A stretch of DNA of 64,000 bases from Allochromatium palmeri (GTDB lineage Bacteria > Pseudomonadota > Gammaproteobacteria > Chromatiales > Chromatiaceae). This document shows, piece by piece, positions 18,810 to 28,797 of this stretch. The notes under the pieces were generated by a model that was not told the origin of the DNA, ran no database searches, and saw only the letters and a program-made list of their open reading frames with translations. The stretch lies in NCBI RefSeq assembly GCF_009720725.1, contig NZ_WNKT01000008.1:1-64000 (forward strand), read 5' to 3'. Position 1 is the stretch's first letter; each line of letters opens with the position of its first letter. The position numbers and the translations under genes are program-made.

Positions 18810-19730
18810 ATGGCCAATCAACAGACAGACTGCCGGCACTTTCTCACATTGCTCGATCTGAGCCGCGACGAGGCCCGCGCCCTGATCGCGCGCGCGACCG
18901 AACTCAAGCAGCAGCGCGCGGCCGGTCAGGACGTCAAGCCACTGGCGGGCCGGACGCTGGCGATGATCTTCGAAAAATCCTCGACCCGCACCCGCGTCTC
19001 CTTCGAGGCCGGCATGACGCAGCTCGGCGGACATGCGCTCTTTCTCTCACCGCGCGACACCCAGCTCGGGCGCGGTGAGCCGATCGAGGACAGCGCGCGC
19101 GTCATCTCGCGCATGGTCGATGCGGTCATGATCCGCACCTTCGAGCAGGCGACGGTGGAAGTGTTCGCCGCGCATTCGCGCGTGCCTGTGATCAACGGTC
19201 TCACTGATCGCTGTCATCCGTGCCAGATGCTGGCCGATCTCCAGACCTTCCATGAGCATCGCGGCGACATCCAGGGCAAGCGTGTGGTCTGGATCGGCGA
19301 TGGCAACAACATGTGCCACTCCTTTATGGAAGCGGCGCAATTGTTCGATTTTGAACTGCGTGTCGCCTGCCCCGAGGGCTTCGAACCGGATGCTGATCTG
19401 CTGGACGCTTGCGGCGGGCGCTGCTCCCTGCTGCGCGATCCGCGCGAGGCCGCCGAGGGCGCGCATCTGATTGCTACCGACGTCTGGGCCAGCATGGGCC
19501 AGGAAGAAGAGCAGGAGCGGCGCAAAGCCGCCTTTGCCAGCTATCAGGTCACGGACGCCATCATGGATCAGGCCAGTGCCGACGCCATCTTCATGCATTG
19601 CCTGCCCGCCCATCGCGGCGAAGAAGTTGCGGCCTCGGTCATCGACGGCCCGCGCTCAGTAGTCTGGGACGAGGCCGAGAACCGGCTCCATGCCCAAAAG
19701 GCGCTGCTGGAATTCCTGATCGCGCACTGA
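18810..19730 (+). CDS. argF: Ornithine carbamoyltransferase
   Basis: 306 residues. It transfers the carbamoyl group to ornithine to give citrulline. The carbamoyl-phosphate motif S58-T-R-T-R62, the HPCQ motif (near 133), NNMCHS and [10 protein letters not shown] are all intact. Length and order (argD then argF) fit a small arginine operon. The gene ends convergently with the Nudix hydrolase gene, with no clear terminator in the 61 bases between. Confidence 0.95.
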   Translation: MANQQTDCRHFLTLLDLSRDEARALIARATELKQQRAAGQDVKPLAGRTLAMIFEKSSTRTRVSFEAGMTQLGGHALFLSPRDTQLGRGEPIEDSARVISRMVDAVMIRTFEQATVEVFAAHSRVPVINGLTDRCHPCQMLADLQTFHEHRGDIQGKRVVWIGDGNNMCHSFMEAAQLFDFELRVACPEGFEPDADLLDACGGRCSLLRDPREAAEGAHLIATDVWASMGQEEEQERRKAAFASYQVTDAIMDQASADAIFMHCLPAHRGEEVAASVIDGPRSVVWDEAENRLHAQKALLEFLIAH

Positions 19731-19791
19731 GATCGCTGATCGGCCACACGCGCTCGCGATCCTGTTGTGACGCGGCGCTACTCGCACCCGC

Positions 19792-20355
19792 CTACTGACG
19801 ATGCGGATTCTTCAGGTGGCGGGTCTTTTCCACCATGCGATGGGTGGAGAGGTTGTTGTTGTAGCGCGGCACCAGATGTAGCGGAACCCAGATGACATCG
19901 TGGGACTCATCGTTGCCGGGGATAGGCAGCTGGTCGTCGATCTCGATCAGAAAACGCACATCGTAGTGGATATGGCGCGGGCCATGTTGGCTGGCCGGTA
20001 TAGTGTGGATGTCGATGTCGAAAATACCCTCGCTGAGCAAGCGGATCTGCTCGGGTGCGATGCCGGTCTCTTCGTGGGTCTCGCGCAGGGCGACGCGGCG
20101 GATGTCGGCATCGCAGTCAGCGTGTCCACCCGGCTGGAACCACTGCGAGTGCTTCTTGTGATGCAGCATCAGCACGCGGTCACGGTCTGGGTTCACCACC
20201 CAGGCAGAGCCGGTGACATGGCCGGGCAGCAGTTCCGAGTGAAAGCAGTCCTCGTGGGCGTGCACGAAGCTTTTCATGCGCTCGAGGTAGCCGGCCTCGG
20301 TCATGACCTGGGTCTCATAAGCCGCCAGCAGGCTCAGCAACTCATTGCGGTGCAT
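19792..20355 (-). CDS. Nudix hydrolase
   Basis: 187 residues. The Nudix box is complete: [24 protein letters not shown], with the metal-binding REThEE core. The N-terminal 45 residues form a helical extension. The substrate cannot be inferred. It lies 30 bases downstream of the CsoS1D-like gene on the same strand, so the two could be cotranscribed. A Nudix enzyme is not a known part of carboxysomes, so the link may be chance. Confidence 0.85.
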   Translation of the reverse strand: MHRNELLSLLAAYETQVMTEAGYLERMKSFVHAHEDCFHSELLPGHVTGSAWVVNPDRDRVLMLHHKKHSQWFQPGGHADCDADIRRVALRETHEETGIAPEQIRLLSEGIFDIDIHTIPASQHGPRHIHYDVRFLIEIDDQLPIPGNDESHDVIWVPLHLVPRYNNNLSTHRMVEKTRHLKNPHRQ

Positions 20356-20385
20356 GGCTTTCTATCCCTCCAGCTCTCCGCGCGC

Positions 20386-21012
20386 CTAATGCGTGCCACG
20401 CGGACTCGCTACGGCCGCGATGGCGGCGGCGGCCGCTTCGTCGATATCGGTCTCGCTGCCGGCCAGGGTCAGGCGACCAAAGGCGCCGATGGCTTTGACA
20501 TCGATCAGCGTGATGCGGGCCGCCTTCTCGGCCTGGTTAGCCGCATAGGTGATATAGCCGGCCGGCTCGGTTTCCAGGATGAACATACTCTGGCCCGGCA
20601 GGATCATGGAGCCGCGTCGCTCCTGGCGGTTGATCAGAACTGTGTGGTCCGGCGTCATGCCGCGGATGATCTCCGACCACTGCACTCGGCAGGGTTGGCG
20701 GTCGCCCTGCTGGGCCTGCATGCTGTTGAGGATGAGGCGGCCGGCTTCGATGACATCGCTCTGGTCGCGTTGGTGGATGACCATGGAGCCGTAGGCGCGC
20801 TCCACCACTTGCTGGGCCAGGTGCACCCGAGTGGCTTTCAGGGCCGTGTCGGTGAGGCGATGCACGGCCATGCCGGGCGAGACTTCGAGCCACAGGCAGG
20901 CATCACCGGGAACCGGCAGAAAGCCCTGGGATACCGTGGCGATATAGGCGGCCAGCTGCGGTTGCAGCGAGTCGATGAAGGTATAGGTGCGCAGCGAGAT
21001 CTTTGGGGTCAT
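20386..21012 (-). CDS. csoS1D: Carboxysome tandem-BMC shell protein CsoS1D
   Basis: 208 residues from ATG 21012. Two BMC-type halves are visible. The first has [37 protein letters not shown] and [10 protein letters not shown]; the second has [33 protein letters not shown] and [16 protein letters not shown]. These match remembered cyanobacterial CsoS1D nearly word for word. The Glu-Arg pair of VERAYG, which gates the large pore of the trimer, is kept. CsoS1D forms gated pores in the alpha-carboxysome shell. No other cso or RuBisCO gene is in the window, so it stands apart from any carboxysome operon. Confidence 0.88.
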   Translation of the reverse strand: MTPKISLRTYTFIDSLQPQLAAYIATVSQGFLPVPGDACLWLEVSPGMAVHRLTDTALKATRVHLAQQVVERAYGSMVIHQRDQSDVIEAGRLILNSMQAQQGDRQPCRVQWSEIIRGMTPDHTVLINRQERRGSMILPGQSMFILETEPAGYITYAANQAEKAARITLIDVKAIGAFGRLTLAGSETDIDEAAAAAIAAVASPRGTH

Positions 21013-21123
21013 GATGCGGACTGGCTCGGCTCCTGGTGGGGCGTGTTGCACGCCTCGAACGGGATATTACCTTGGCCGACTCAAAAATTGTCAAGCCCTC
21101 GCGATGATCACGCCCCCAAAGTG

Positions 21124-21153
21124 TTCAAGGATTGCGGTCAGCAGCGATATACT
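21124..21153 (+). promoter_or_regulatory. Possible promoter for ilvD
   Basis: TTCAAG (21124-21129), an 18-base spacer and TATACT (21148-21153), ending 36 bases before the ATG. The -10 is good, the -35 weak. Confidence 0.35.
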
Positions 21154-21189
21154 GAGCGACTTCGATCAGTCCCGAGGTCAACTCAGCTC

Positions 21190-23037
21190 ATGCCCCAGTA
21201 TCGCTCCAGAACCAGCACCCATGGCCGCAACATGGCCGGCGCGCGCGCCCTGTGGCGCGCCACCGGCATGACCGACGCCGATTTCGACAAACCCATCATC
21301 GCCGTCGTCAACTCCTTCACCCAATTCGTCCCCGGCCATGTGCATCTGAAGGATCTGGGCCAACTGGTCGCACGCGAGATCGAGGCCGCCGGCGGCGTGG
21401 CCAAGGAGTTCAACACCATCGCCATCGACGACGGCATCGCCATGGGTCACAACGGCATGCTCTACTCGCTGCCCTCACGCGAGATCATCGCCGACTCGGT
21501 CGAATACATGGTCAATGCCCATTGCGCCGATGCCCTGGTCTGCATCTCCAACTGCGACAAGATCACGCCCGGCATGCTGATGGCGGCGCTGCGGCTGAAC
21601 ATCCCAGCCGTGTTCGTTTCGGGCGGACCGATGGAAGCGGGCAAGGTGCAGCGCGCCGAGGGCGAGGTCCATCTGGATCTGGTCGATGCCATGATCGCCG
21701 CCGCCAATCCCAACGAGAGCGACGCCGACGTCGCCCAGATCGAGCGCTCGGCCTGTCCGACCTGCGGCTCCTGCTCGGGCATGTTCACCGCCAATTCGAT
21801 GAACTGTCTGACCGAGGCGCTGGGTCTGAGTCTGCCCGGCAACGGCTCGCTGCTGGCCACCCATGCCAAGCGCCGCGAGCTGTTCCTCGAAGCCGGGCGG
21901 CTGATCGTGGAGCTGACGCGCCGCTACTACGCAGAAGACGATGCGCGCGTGCTGCCGCGTTCGATCGCCAACTTCGCCGCCTTCGAGAATGCCATGAGTC
22001 TCGACATTGCCATGGGCGGCTCGACCAATACTGTGCTGCATCTGCTGGCCGCCGCGCGCGAGGCCGAGGTCGATTTCACCATGACCGACATCGACCGTCT
22101 GAGCCGCAAGGTGCCGAATCTGTGCAAGGTCGCCCCGGCTACGCAGAAGTACCACATGGAGGACGTGCACCGCGCCGGCGGCGTGCTCTCCATCCTCGGC
22201 GAGCTGGAGCGCGCCGGACTGCTCCACACCGACACCTATACCGTGCATAGTCCGACCCTGGGTGACGCGCTGGCGCGCTGGGACATCGGTCGCAGTCAGG
22301 ACAGCGACGCCCACGAACGCTTCCGCGCCGCGCCCGGTGGTATCCCGACTCAGGTCGCGTTCAGTCAGGACGCCCAGTGGCCCGAGCTGGACCTGGATCG
22401 CGCCGCCGGCTGTATCCGCGATCGCGAACATGCCTACAGCCAGGACGGAGGGCTGGCGGTGCTATTCGGCAATCTGGCCGAGGACGGCTGTATCGTCAAG
22501 ACCGCCGGCGTCGATGCCGAGATCCTGAGCTTCAGCGGCCCGGCGCGGATCTTCGAGAGCCAGGAAGACGCGGTCTCCGCGATCCTGACCGACCGCATCC
22601 AGCCCGGCGACATCGTCGTCATTCGCTATGAAGGCCCCAAGGGCGGTCCGGGGATGCAGGAGATGCTCTACCCGACCAGCTATCTCAAGTCCAAGGGACT
22701 GGGCAAGGTCTGCGCGCTCATCACCGACGGGCGCTTCTCGGGCGGCACCTCGGGGCTGTCCATCGGCCACGTCTCGCCCGAAGCGGCTGAGGGCGGCGTC
22801 ATCGGCCTGGTCGAGGACGGCGACCGCATCGAGATCGACATTCCCAATCGGCGCATCCAGCTCGCGGTCAGCGAGGATCAGCTCGCCACGCGCCGTCAGG
22901 CGATGGACGCCAAGGGGCCGAACGCCTGGCAGCCGGTGTCGCGTCAGCGCGTGGTGTCGAGCGCGCTCAAAGCCTATGCGGCCATGACTACCAGCGCGGC
23001 CAATGGCGCGGTGCGCGACATCAGCCAACTGCGCTGA
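21190..23037 (+). CDS. ilvD: Dihydroxy-acid dehydratase
   Basis: 615 residues, third step of valine/isoleucine synthesis. The N-terminus [26 protein letters not shown] is nearly the same as E. coli IlvD, which fixes the start at 21190 although the frame is open far upstream. Fe-S cysteines are in [12 protein letters not shown] and [18 protein letters not shown]. The C-terminal part has [12 protein letters not shown] and [19 protein letters not shown]. It is a [4Fe-4S] enzyme and complete. It is divergent from csoS1D and lies 20 bases before moaB. Confidence 0.96.
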   Translation: MPQYRSRTSTHGRNMAGARALWRATGMTDADFDKPIIAVVNSFTQFVPGHVHLKDLGQLVAREIEAAGGVAKEFNTIAIDDGIAMGHNGMLYSLPSREIIADSVEYMVNAHCADALVCISNCDKITPGMLMAALRLNIPAVFVSGGPMEAGKVQRAEGEVHLDLVDAMIAAANPNESDADVAQIERSACPTCGSCSGMFTANSMNCLTEALGLSLPGNGSLLATHAKRRELFLEAGRLIVELTRRYYAEDDARVLPRSIANFAAFENAMSLDIAMGGSTNTVLHLLAAAREAEVDFTMTDIDRLSRKVPNLCKVAPATQKYHMEDVHRAGGVLSILGELERAGLLHTDTYTVHSPTLGDALARWDIGRSQDSDAHERFRAAPGGIPTQVAFSQDAQWPELDLDRAAGCIRDREHAYSQDGGLAVLFGNLAEDGCIVKTAGVDAEILSFSGPARIFESQEDAVSAILTDRIQPGDIVVIRYEGPKGGPGMQEMLYPTSYLKSKGLGKVCALITDGRFSGGTSGLSIGHVSPEAAEGGVIGLVEDGDRIEIDIPNRRIQLAVSEDQLATRRQAMDAKGPNAWQPVSRQRVVSSALKAYAAMTTSAANGAVRDISQLR

Positions 23038-23057
23038 TCACCATCGAGGGATTCACT

Positions 23058-23588
23058 ATGAGCGCGCATTTCACCGAGCAGCCATTCCGGCCGCTGCGAC
23101 TGGCAATCCTGACCGTCTCAGACAGTCGCGATGAAGCCGGCGATACCTCCGGCCGGTTGTTGCGCGAACGGGCCGAGGCGGCTGGACACGCAGTCGTCGC
23201 GCGCGAGATCGTCCGCGACGATGTCTACCAGTTGCGCGCGGTCTTCTCACGCTGGATTGCCGATCCCGAGATCGAGGTGATCCTGAGCACGGGCGGAACC
23301 GGCGTGACCGGACGTGACAGCACGCCCGAGGCCATCGCGCCCCTGCTCGACAAGCAGGTCGAGGGCTTCGGCGAGCTGTTCCGGCAGATCTCGTTCGAGG
23401 AGATCGGCGCCTCGACGCTCCAGTCGCGCGCGCTCGGCGGGCTGGCCAACGGCACTTTCGTCTTCTGTCTGCCCGGCTCGACCGGCGCCTGTCGCACGGC
23501 CTGGGATCGCATCCTCCAGCCGCAACTCGACATCCGCACCCGGCCCTGCAATTTCGCTCAACTCATTCCGCGTCTGCTCGAACGATGA
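23058..23588 (+). CDS. moaB: Molybdenum cofactor biosynthesis protein B
   Basis: 176 residues of the MoaB/MogA family, which handles molybdopterin adenylylation or a related step. The core motifs [34 protein letters not shown] and [17 protein letters not shown] are complete. The length and the ending fit MoaB rather than MogA. It overlaps moeA by four bases, making a moaB-moeA-moaD unit. Confidence 0.92.
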   Translation: MSAHFTEQPFRPLRLAILTVSDSRDEAGDTSGRLLRERAEAAGHAVVAREIVRDDVYQLRAVFSRWIADPEIEVILSTGGTGVTGRDSTPEAIAPLLDKQVEGFGELFRQISFEEIGASTLQSRALGGLANGTFVFCLPGSTGACRTAWDRILQPQLDIRTRPCNFAQLIPRLLER

Positions 23589-24841
23589 TGGCTCAACCCA
23601 ACGACTGCGCACCGGCACCCGCCGGTGGGAAGACTCTGACCAGAGACGAGGCCGTCGCCTTTCTGACGGCGCGCGTCTCACCCATCGACGGCACCGAGAC
23701 CCTGGCGCTCGAAGCCGCCCTCGGGCGCGTGCTGGCCGAGCCGGTCATGAGCACCATCGACGTGCCCGGCTGGGACAACAGCGCCATGGACGGGTACGCC
23801 ATCCGGCACGCCGATCTGGCCGCACATGACGGTCGGCTGCCGGTCGCTCAGCGCATCCCGGCCGGTGCAGTCGGTGAGCCGCTTGCGCCCGGCACGGCGG
23901 CACGAATCTTCACCGGCGCGCCCGTGCCCGAGGGCGCTGATACCGTGGTCGTGCAGGAGGTCTGCGAAGCGTCCGACGGACAGGTGCAGATTCCGCTCGA
24001 CATCAAGGCCGGCGCCAACGTTCGCCGCGCAGGCGAGGACATCCGCGCCGGTGCCGAGGTCATCGCCGCCGGTACGCGGTTGACGCCGGCGCATCTGGGG
24101 CTGGCGGCCTCGGTCGGCGTGGCACGGCTCGTCGTGCGTCGGCGACTGCGCGTGGCGATGCTCTCCAGTGGCGACGAGCTGGTGTTGCCCGGTCAGCCGC
24201 TTGGACCCGGTCAGATCTATAATTCCAACCGTTTCATGCTCATGGGGCTGTTGCAGGCCTGGGGCTGTGAAGTGGTGGATCTCGGGATCGTCGCCGATGA
24301 CCTCGAATCGACCGTCGCGGCGATGGCCCGTGGCGCACGCGAGGCGGATCTGATTATCGCCAGCGGCGGGGTCTCGGTCGGCGAGGAGGATCACATTAAG
24401 CCCGCTGTCGAGCGACTCGGTCGGCTCGAACTGCATCAGGTCAAGATCCGGCCCGGCAAGCCGCTGGCCTTCGGCTTGATTGAGGGCACCGCCTTCCTCG
24501 GCTGTCCCGGCAATCCGGTCTCGCTGCTCGTCACTGCCGTGCTGTTCGCGCGACCGCTGATCCGGCGGCTGCAGGGGATGGCGGATGCGCTGGATGTGCG
24601 CCCACTTCAGATCCGCGCCGGTTTCGACTGGCCGCGCCCGGATAAGCGGCTCGAATTCCAGCGTGCGCGCCTGGAACGCGGAGCCGATGGTGAACTGGAG
24701 GTCGCGGTCTATCCCAGCCGCTCATCGGCGGTGCTGTCCTCGGTCGCCTGGGCCGATGGCCTGGTCCAGCTCCAGCCGGGGCGGGTCGTCGAGCGTGGCG
24801 ATCCGGTCGAGTTCCTGCCATTCAGCGAACTGCTGCACTGA
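23585..24841 (+). CDS. moeA: Molybdopterin molybdenumtransferase
   Basis: 418 residues. MoeA inserts molybdate into adenylylated molybdopterin. Visible are VPGWDNSAMDGYAIRHAD, RIFTGAPVPEGADTVVVQE, LSSGDELVLPGQPLGPGQIYNSNRFML, IIASGGVSVGEEDHIK and FGLIEGTAFLGCPGNPVS. All domains (MoeA N-terminal, MPT-binding and C-terminal domain IV) are present. Its start sits in the ATGA overlap with moaB. moaD begins 13 bases after its stop. Confidence 0.95.
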   Translation: MMAQPNDCAPAPAGGKTLTRDEAVAFLTARVSPIDGTETLALEAALGRVLAEPVMSTIDVPGWDNSAMDGYAIRHADLAAHDGRLPVAQRIPAGAVGEPLAPGTAARIFTGAPVPEGADTVVVQEVCEASDGQVQIPLDIKAGANVRRAGEDIRAGAEVIAAGTRLTPAHLGLAASVGVARLVVRRRLRVAMLSSGDELVLPGQPLGPGQIYNSNRFMLMGLLQAWGCEVVDLGIVADDLESTVAAMARGAREADLIIASGGVSVGEEDHIKPAVERLGRLELHQVKIRPGKPLAFGLIEGTAFLGCPGNPVSLLVTAVLFARPLIRRLQGMADALDVRPLQIRAGFDWPRPDKRLEFQRARLERGADGELEVAVYPSRSSAVLSSVAWADGLVQLQPGRVVERGDPVEFLPFSELLH

Positions 24842-24854
24842 TTCGGGGGGCACG

Positions 24855-25115
24855 ATGATCCGGATACGCTATTTCGCCCGTCTGCGCGAGCAACTCGCTA
24901 CCAGCGAGGAACGCCTCGAATGGGACGCAGATGTACACGGCGTAACCATCGCGGACTTGCGCCAGTCTCTGACGGCGCGGGGCGGCGTTTGGGCCGAGGC
25001 GCTCGGCGCCCAGGAAACCGTGCTGGCGGCGGTCGACCAGGAACTGGCACGACCCGAGACGCCGATCCAGGATGGACAGGAAGTCGCCTTCTTCCCGCCG
25101 GTCACGGGCGGCTGA
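24855..25115 (+). CDS. moaD: Molybdopterin synthase sulfur-carrier subunit
   Basis: 86 residues with a ubiquitin-like fold: IRIRYFARLREQLATSEERLEW at the start and EVAFFPPVTGG at the end. The terminal Gly-Gly, which is adenylylated and thiocarboxylated, is exactly at the stop. A GGGGGG stretch at 24845-24850 serves as ribosome site. The large subunit gene moaE does not follow, so it must be elsewhere. Confidence 0.92.
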   Translation: MIRIRYFARLREQLATSEERLEWDADVHGVTIADLRQSLTARGGVWAEALGAQETVLAAVDQELARPETPIQDGQEVAFFPPVTGG

Positions 25116-25171
25116 AACGGTTGGGCTGACTCACGCGCTTCACGATTCGAGATCCTGGGGTTTTTTTAGGT

Positions 25172-25444
25172 ATGGACATTCCCGACGACGTTCGCCTTGG
25201 TGTTCGCGCTCCCACGCCTCCGCCCGCCTCTGTAACGACGACGCGGACTCCAACCACGCGCAGCGCCAAGCAGGCCGTGACCGAGCTGCTGCGCCAATTG
25301 CCCGACGACTGCACCCTGGAAGACATCCAGTATCACCTCTATGTGATGGAGAAGGCCGAGCGCGGACGCGAGGACATCGCCCAGGGACGCGGTTATCTCA
25401 ACAACGAAGCCAAGCAACGGCTGGATCGATGGCTGGAGAGCTGA
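25172..25444 (+). CDS. Antitoxin of a ParE/RelE-type toxin-antitoxin pair
   Basis: 90 residues. A Pro/Thr-rich first third is followed by TLEDIQYHLYVMEKAERGREDIAQGRGYLNNEAKQRLDRWL, the pattern of small antitoxins that sit directly before ParE/RelE toxins (E-x-GR-x-hydrophobic-EEAK end). The toxin start overlaps the end of this gene by 16 bases, as is usual for such modules. The N-terminal DNA-binding mode is not clear from the sequence. Confidence 0.7.
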   Translation: MDIPDDVRLGVRAPTPPPASVTTTRTPTTRSAKQAVTELLRQLPDDCTLEDIQYHLYVMEKAERGREDIAQGRGYLNNEAKQRLDRWLES

Positions 25445-25716
25445 TCTGGTCGCGCGCGGCGCTCGATGACATTGAGGCCATCGCCGCCTTCCTTGCCCGC
25501 GACTCGGCCATCCAGGCGCGGCGGCTGGTCGAGCAGGTCTTTCAGGGGGCCGAACGGCGGCTCATCCGACCAACGGTCGATCAGCGACGTGTGCTGGGTC
25601 AAGGCGAGGGGATGCGCGAGTACGGCGTTCAGGGATTGCGTGTGCTCTATGAGCCACAAGGCGATGATGTGCATATCCTCGGGGTCGTGATCGGGACGTG
25701 CGCGGTCGAGGCTTGA
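25429..25716 (+). CDS. ParE/RelE-family toxin
   Basis: 95 residues: IWSRAALDDIEAIAAFLARDSAIQARRLVEQVF, then MREYGVQGLRVLYEPQGDDVHILGVVIG. The helix pair followed by a beta-sheet with the R-V-L-Y-E core is characteristic of the ParE/RelE superfamily. Whether it hits gyrase or ribosome-bound mRNA is not readable. It begins inside the antitoxin gene. The module sits between moaD and glcD. Confidence 0.78.
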   Translation: MAGELIWSRAALDDIEAIAAFLARDSAIQARRLVEQVFQGAERRLIRPTVDQRRVLGQGEGMREYGVQGLRVLYEPQGDDVHILGVVIGTCAVEA

Positions 25717-25809
25717 AGACGCTTCGATCAGGCGCCAATCAGTAGGACTGTTCGCGGCCAGGACACCGATAACATCTTTAGCGCCAACCACGCCGGCGGA
25801 GGCGACCCG

Positions 25810-27294
25810 ATGAGCCTGATCCAACCCACCCGAGTAGCCTTCGACGACCCGGATCTCAGGACCAGGCGTGCGGCGCTGGTCGCCGAGCTTCGGACCTTTC
25901 TGCCCGACGAGGCGGTTCTGGAACGCGAGGAGGAGGTTCGCCCCTACGAGTGCGACGGTCTCTCGGCCTATCGCCAACTGCCGCTGCTGGTGGTGCTGCC
26001 GCGCACAGTCGCGGAAGTCCAGCGCATCCTGCGACTCTGTCATGAACGCCGAATCCCGGTGGTGGCGCGCGGCGCCGGGACCGGACTCTCGGGCGGCGCC
26101 CTACCCCTTCCCGACGGACTCCTGCTCAGTCTGGCGCGCTTCAACCAGATCCTGGAACTCGACCCGGTCGGACGCACCGCACGCGTCCAGCCCGGCGTGC
26201 GCAATCTGGCCATCAGCGAGGCGGCGCGTCCGCATGGGCTTTACTATGCCCCGGACCCATCGAGCCAGATCGCCTGCACCATCGGCGGCAATGTGGCCGA
26301 AAATTCAGGCGGGGTGCACTGTCTCAAGTACGGACTCACGGTCCACAATGTGCTCGCCGCCACCTTTGTCACGATGGACGGCGAGCTGATCGAACTCGGC
26401 TCGGCGGCGCTCGACTCAGCCGGCTATGACCTGCTCGCGCTCTTCGTCGGCTCGGAGGGGATGCTGGGCGTGACGGTCGAGGTGCGGGTCAAGCTCCTGC
26501 CGATCCCGGAACGCGCCCAGGCACTGCTGGCGGCCTTCGACGATGTAGAACGCGCCGGACGGGCGGTCGGCGACATCATCGCCGCCGGCATCATCCCGGC
26601 CGGGCTGGAGATGATGGACGGTCCGGCGATCCAGGCCGCCGAGGACTTCGTCCACGCCGGTTATCCGACCGACGCGGCGGCGATCCTGCTGTGCGAACTC
26701 GACGGCACCAACCAGGAAGTCTCCGAACAGGTCATGCAGGTGCGCGCACTGCTGCTCGACAGCGGCGCCACCGAGGTGCGGACATCGCAGAATGAAGCCG
26801 AGCGGCTACGCTTCTGGCAGGGGCGTAAAGCGGCCTTTCCCGCCGTCGGTCGCATCTCGCCGGACTACTACTGCATGGACGGCACCATCCCGCGTCGCGC
26901 CCTGCCCGAGGTGCTACGACGCACCGCCGAGCTGTCGCAGGAATACGGACTGCGCGTAGCCAATGTCTTCCATGCCGGTGACGGCAACCTGCATCCACTG
27001 ATCCTGTTCGATGCCAACCAACCCGGCGAGCTGGAACGCACCGAAGAACTGGGCGGACGTCTGCTGGAGCTATGCGTCGAGGTCGGCGGCACCATCACCG
27101 GCGAGCATGGCGTGGGCATCGAGAAGATCAATCAGATGTGCGTCCAGTTCACGCCTGAGGAATTGCGCCAGTTCCATGCCGTCAAAGACGCCTTCGACCC
27201 GCTCAGCCTGCTCAATCCGGGCAAGGGCGTGCCGACTCCCAGACGCTGTTCGGAGTATCGACAGTTGTCGACGCCGGGCTGTTCACACGGCTGA
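25810..27294 (+). CDS. glcD: Glycolate oxidase FAD-binding subunit (GlcD-like)
   Basis: 494 residues. FAD-linked oxidase with the FAD-binding part PVVARGAGTGLSGGALP, PDPSSQIACTIGGNVAENSGG and FVGSEGMLGVTVEV, and the C-terminal FHAGDGNLHPLILFD and GGTITGEHGVGIEK. Length and motifs fit GlcD, which oxidises glycolate to glyoxylate. Related D-lactate dehydrogenases cannot be fully excluded. The usual glcE and glcF do not follow; a terminator and degQ do. In an autotroph it would recycle the RuBisCO oxygenation product (inference). Confidence 0.85.
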   Translation: MSLIQPTRVAFDDPDLRTRRAALVAELRTFLPDEAVLEREEEVRPYECDGLSAYRQLPLLVVLPRTVAEVQRILRLCHERRIPVVARGAGTGLSGGALPLPDGLLLSLARFNQILELDPVGRTARVQPGVRNLAISEAARPHGLYYAPDPSSQIACTIGGNVAENSGGVHCLKYGLTVHNVLAATFVTMDGELIELGSAALDSAGYDLLALFVGSEGMLGVTVEVRVKLLPIPERAQALLAAFDDVERAGRAVGDIIAAGIIPAGLEMMDGPAIQAAEDFVHAGYPTDAAAILLCELDGTNQEVSEQVMQVRALLLDSGATEVRTSQNEAERLRFWQGRKAAFPAVGRISPDYYCMDGTIPRRALPEVLRRTAELSQEYGLRVANVFHAGDGNLHPLILFDANQPGELERTEELGGRLLELCVEVGGTITGEHGVGIEKINQMCVQFTPEELRQFHAVKDAFDPLSLLNPGKGVPTPRRCSEYRQLSTPGCSHG

Positions 27295-27315
27295 GCGACA
27301 GCGGCTCGATCAGGG

Positions 27316-27347
27316 GTTGCGCCAATCGGCGCAACTCGTTATTTTTT
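27316..27347 (+). terminator. Intrinsic terminator after glcD
   Basis: GTTGCGCC (27316-27323) and GGCGCAAC (27328-27335) form a perfect 8-bp stem with an AATC loop, followed after six bases by six Ts (27342-27347). Confidence 0.65.
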
Positions 27348-27380
27348 CGATGATTCAATCGCAAATATTCTGATCGATCC

Positions 27381-28742
27381 ATGTCATCCAGCAGACTCTT
27401 GCGTTACGGCGTGCTCTTCCCCTTACTCCTGTGTATCACGCTCGCCGCGCGGGCCGCGCTGCCGCCGAGCGTCGACGGCCAGCCGCTGCCGACACTCGCG
27501 CCCATGTTGGAGCGCGCCCTGCCCGCCGTGGTCAACATCTCGACCGTCACCCGCATCGAGACGGCCGAGCATCCGCTGCTGCGTGATCCCTTTTTTCGGC
27601 ACTTCTTCGACATCCCCAGCCGGCAACGGCAGCGCGAGAACAGCAGTCTCGGCTCGGGCATCATCGTCGACGCCAAGCGCGGACTGGTGCTCTCCAATCA
27701 TCACGTCATCGCCAAAGCCGAGACGATCCGGGTAACGCTCCACGACGGACGCACCCTGGAGGCGACCCTGATCGGCAGCGATCCTGAGACCGATGTCGCC
27801 GTGCTGCGCATCCCGGCCCAGGAGTTGAGCGCCCTGCCCTTCGCCGACTCCGACCGGCTGCGCGTCGGCGACTTCGTGGTCGCCATCGGCAATCCGTTCG
27901 GACTGCGCCAGACCGTGACCTCCGGCATCGTCAGCGGTCTGGGCCGCACGGGGCTGGGCATCGAGGGCTATGAGAACTTCATCCAGACCGATGCCTCGAT
28001 CAATCCCGGCAACTCGGGTGGCCCGCTGGTGAACCTGAACGGCGAGCTGGTCGGCATGAATACGGCCATCCTCGCCCCCGGCGGCGGCAACATCGGCATC
28101 GGCTTTGCGATTCCGGCCAACATGGCACGCGCCATCCTGGAACAGCTCGTCGAGTTCGGCGCGGTGCGGCGCGGTCTGTTTGGAGTCGCGGTGCAGGATC
28201 TGACCGATGAACTGGCCGGTGCCCTGGGGATGAATCATCGCGATGGCGCGCTGATCACGACCGTGAACAAGGGCTCGGCGGCTGACGAAGCGGGTCTGCG
28301 TGCCGGCGATGTCATCCTCAAGCTCAACGACAAGCCGGTGCGGGGTTCCTCGGATCTGCGCAATCAGTTTGGACTGCTACGGGTCGGCGAGTCGGTCAGA
28401 CTCGATATCCTGCGCGACGGCAAACCACGTCGACTGACCGGGCGCGTCGACGATCCCTATCGCCATTACATTCCAGGCGAGCGCCTGTCGCCGGCGCTCG
28501 CCGGTGCCCTGTTCGGCGAACTGGACACGGCCTCTGGTGTCCCGGCCATCCCCGTGGGGACCGTCGATCCCGAGAGTCCAGCCTGGCTCGCCGGGTTGCG
28601 TGAGGGCGATCGTCTGATCCAGATCAATGGCCAACATCTCGGCGATCCGCGCGACATCGTCAAAGTTCTGCGTGCCTCCAAGGGGCTGTATAGTCTGCGC
28701 ATCCAGCGCGGCGATGATCTGCTTCTGCTCTCGCGACGCTGA
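27381..28742 (+). CDS. degQ: Periplasmic serine protease, DegQ/DegP family
   Basis: 453 residues with a signal peptide (about 1-25, ending ARA). The trypsin-like domain has the catalytic triad in NHHVI (His), ETDVAVL (Asp) and GNSGGPL (Ser). Two PDZ domains follow (about 255-345 and 365-450). The Q-linker region (LLRDPFFRHFFDIPSRQRQREN) is short as in DegQ rather than DegP. It degrades or chaperones misfolded envelope proteins. It is followed after 55 bases by a gene of unknown function on the same strand. Confidence 0.92.
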   Translation: MSSSRLLRYGVLFPLLLCITLAARAALPPSVDGQPLPTLAPMLERALPAVVNISTVTRIETAEHPLLRDPFFRHFFDIPSRQRQRENSSLGSGIIVDAKRGLVLSNHHVIAKAETIRVTLHDGRTLEATLIGSDPETDVAVLRIPAQELSALPFADSDRLRVGDFVVAIGNPFGLRQTVTSGIVSGLGRTGLGIEGYENFIQTDASINPGNSGGPLVNLNGELVGMNTAILAPGGGNIGIGFAIPANMARAILEQLVEFGAVRRGLFGVAVQDLTDELAGALGMNHRDGALITTVNKGSAADEAGLRAGDVILKLNDKPVRGSSDLRNQFGLLRVGESVRLDILRDGKPRRLTGRVDDPYRHYIPGERLSPALAGALFGELDTASGVPAIPVGTVDPESPAWLAGLREGDRLIQINGQHLGDPRDIVKVLRASKGLYSLRIQRGDDLLLLSRR

Positions 28743-28797
28743 GAGTCTCGGTCTCACCGATTGGCCACCAGATGACGATCGACTGGAGATGTGAAAC

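Noticed and set aside
19900-21189. Upstream extension of the ilvD frame
   Set aside because: It covers the Nudix and CsoS1D genes on the other strand; the conserved N-terminus of IlvD starts at 21190.
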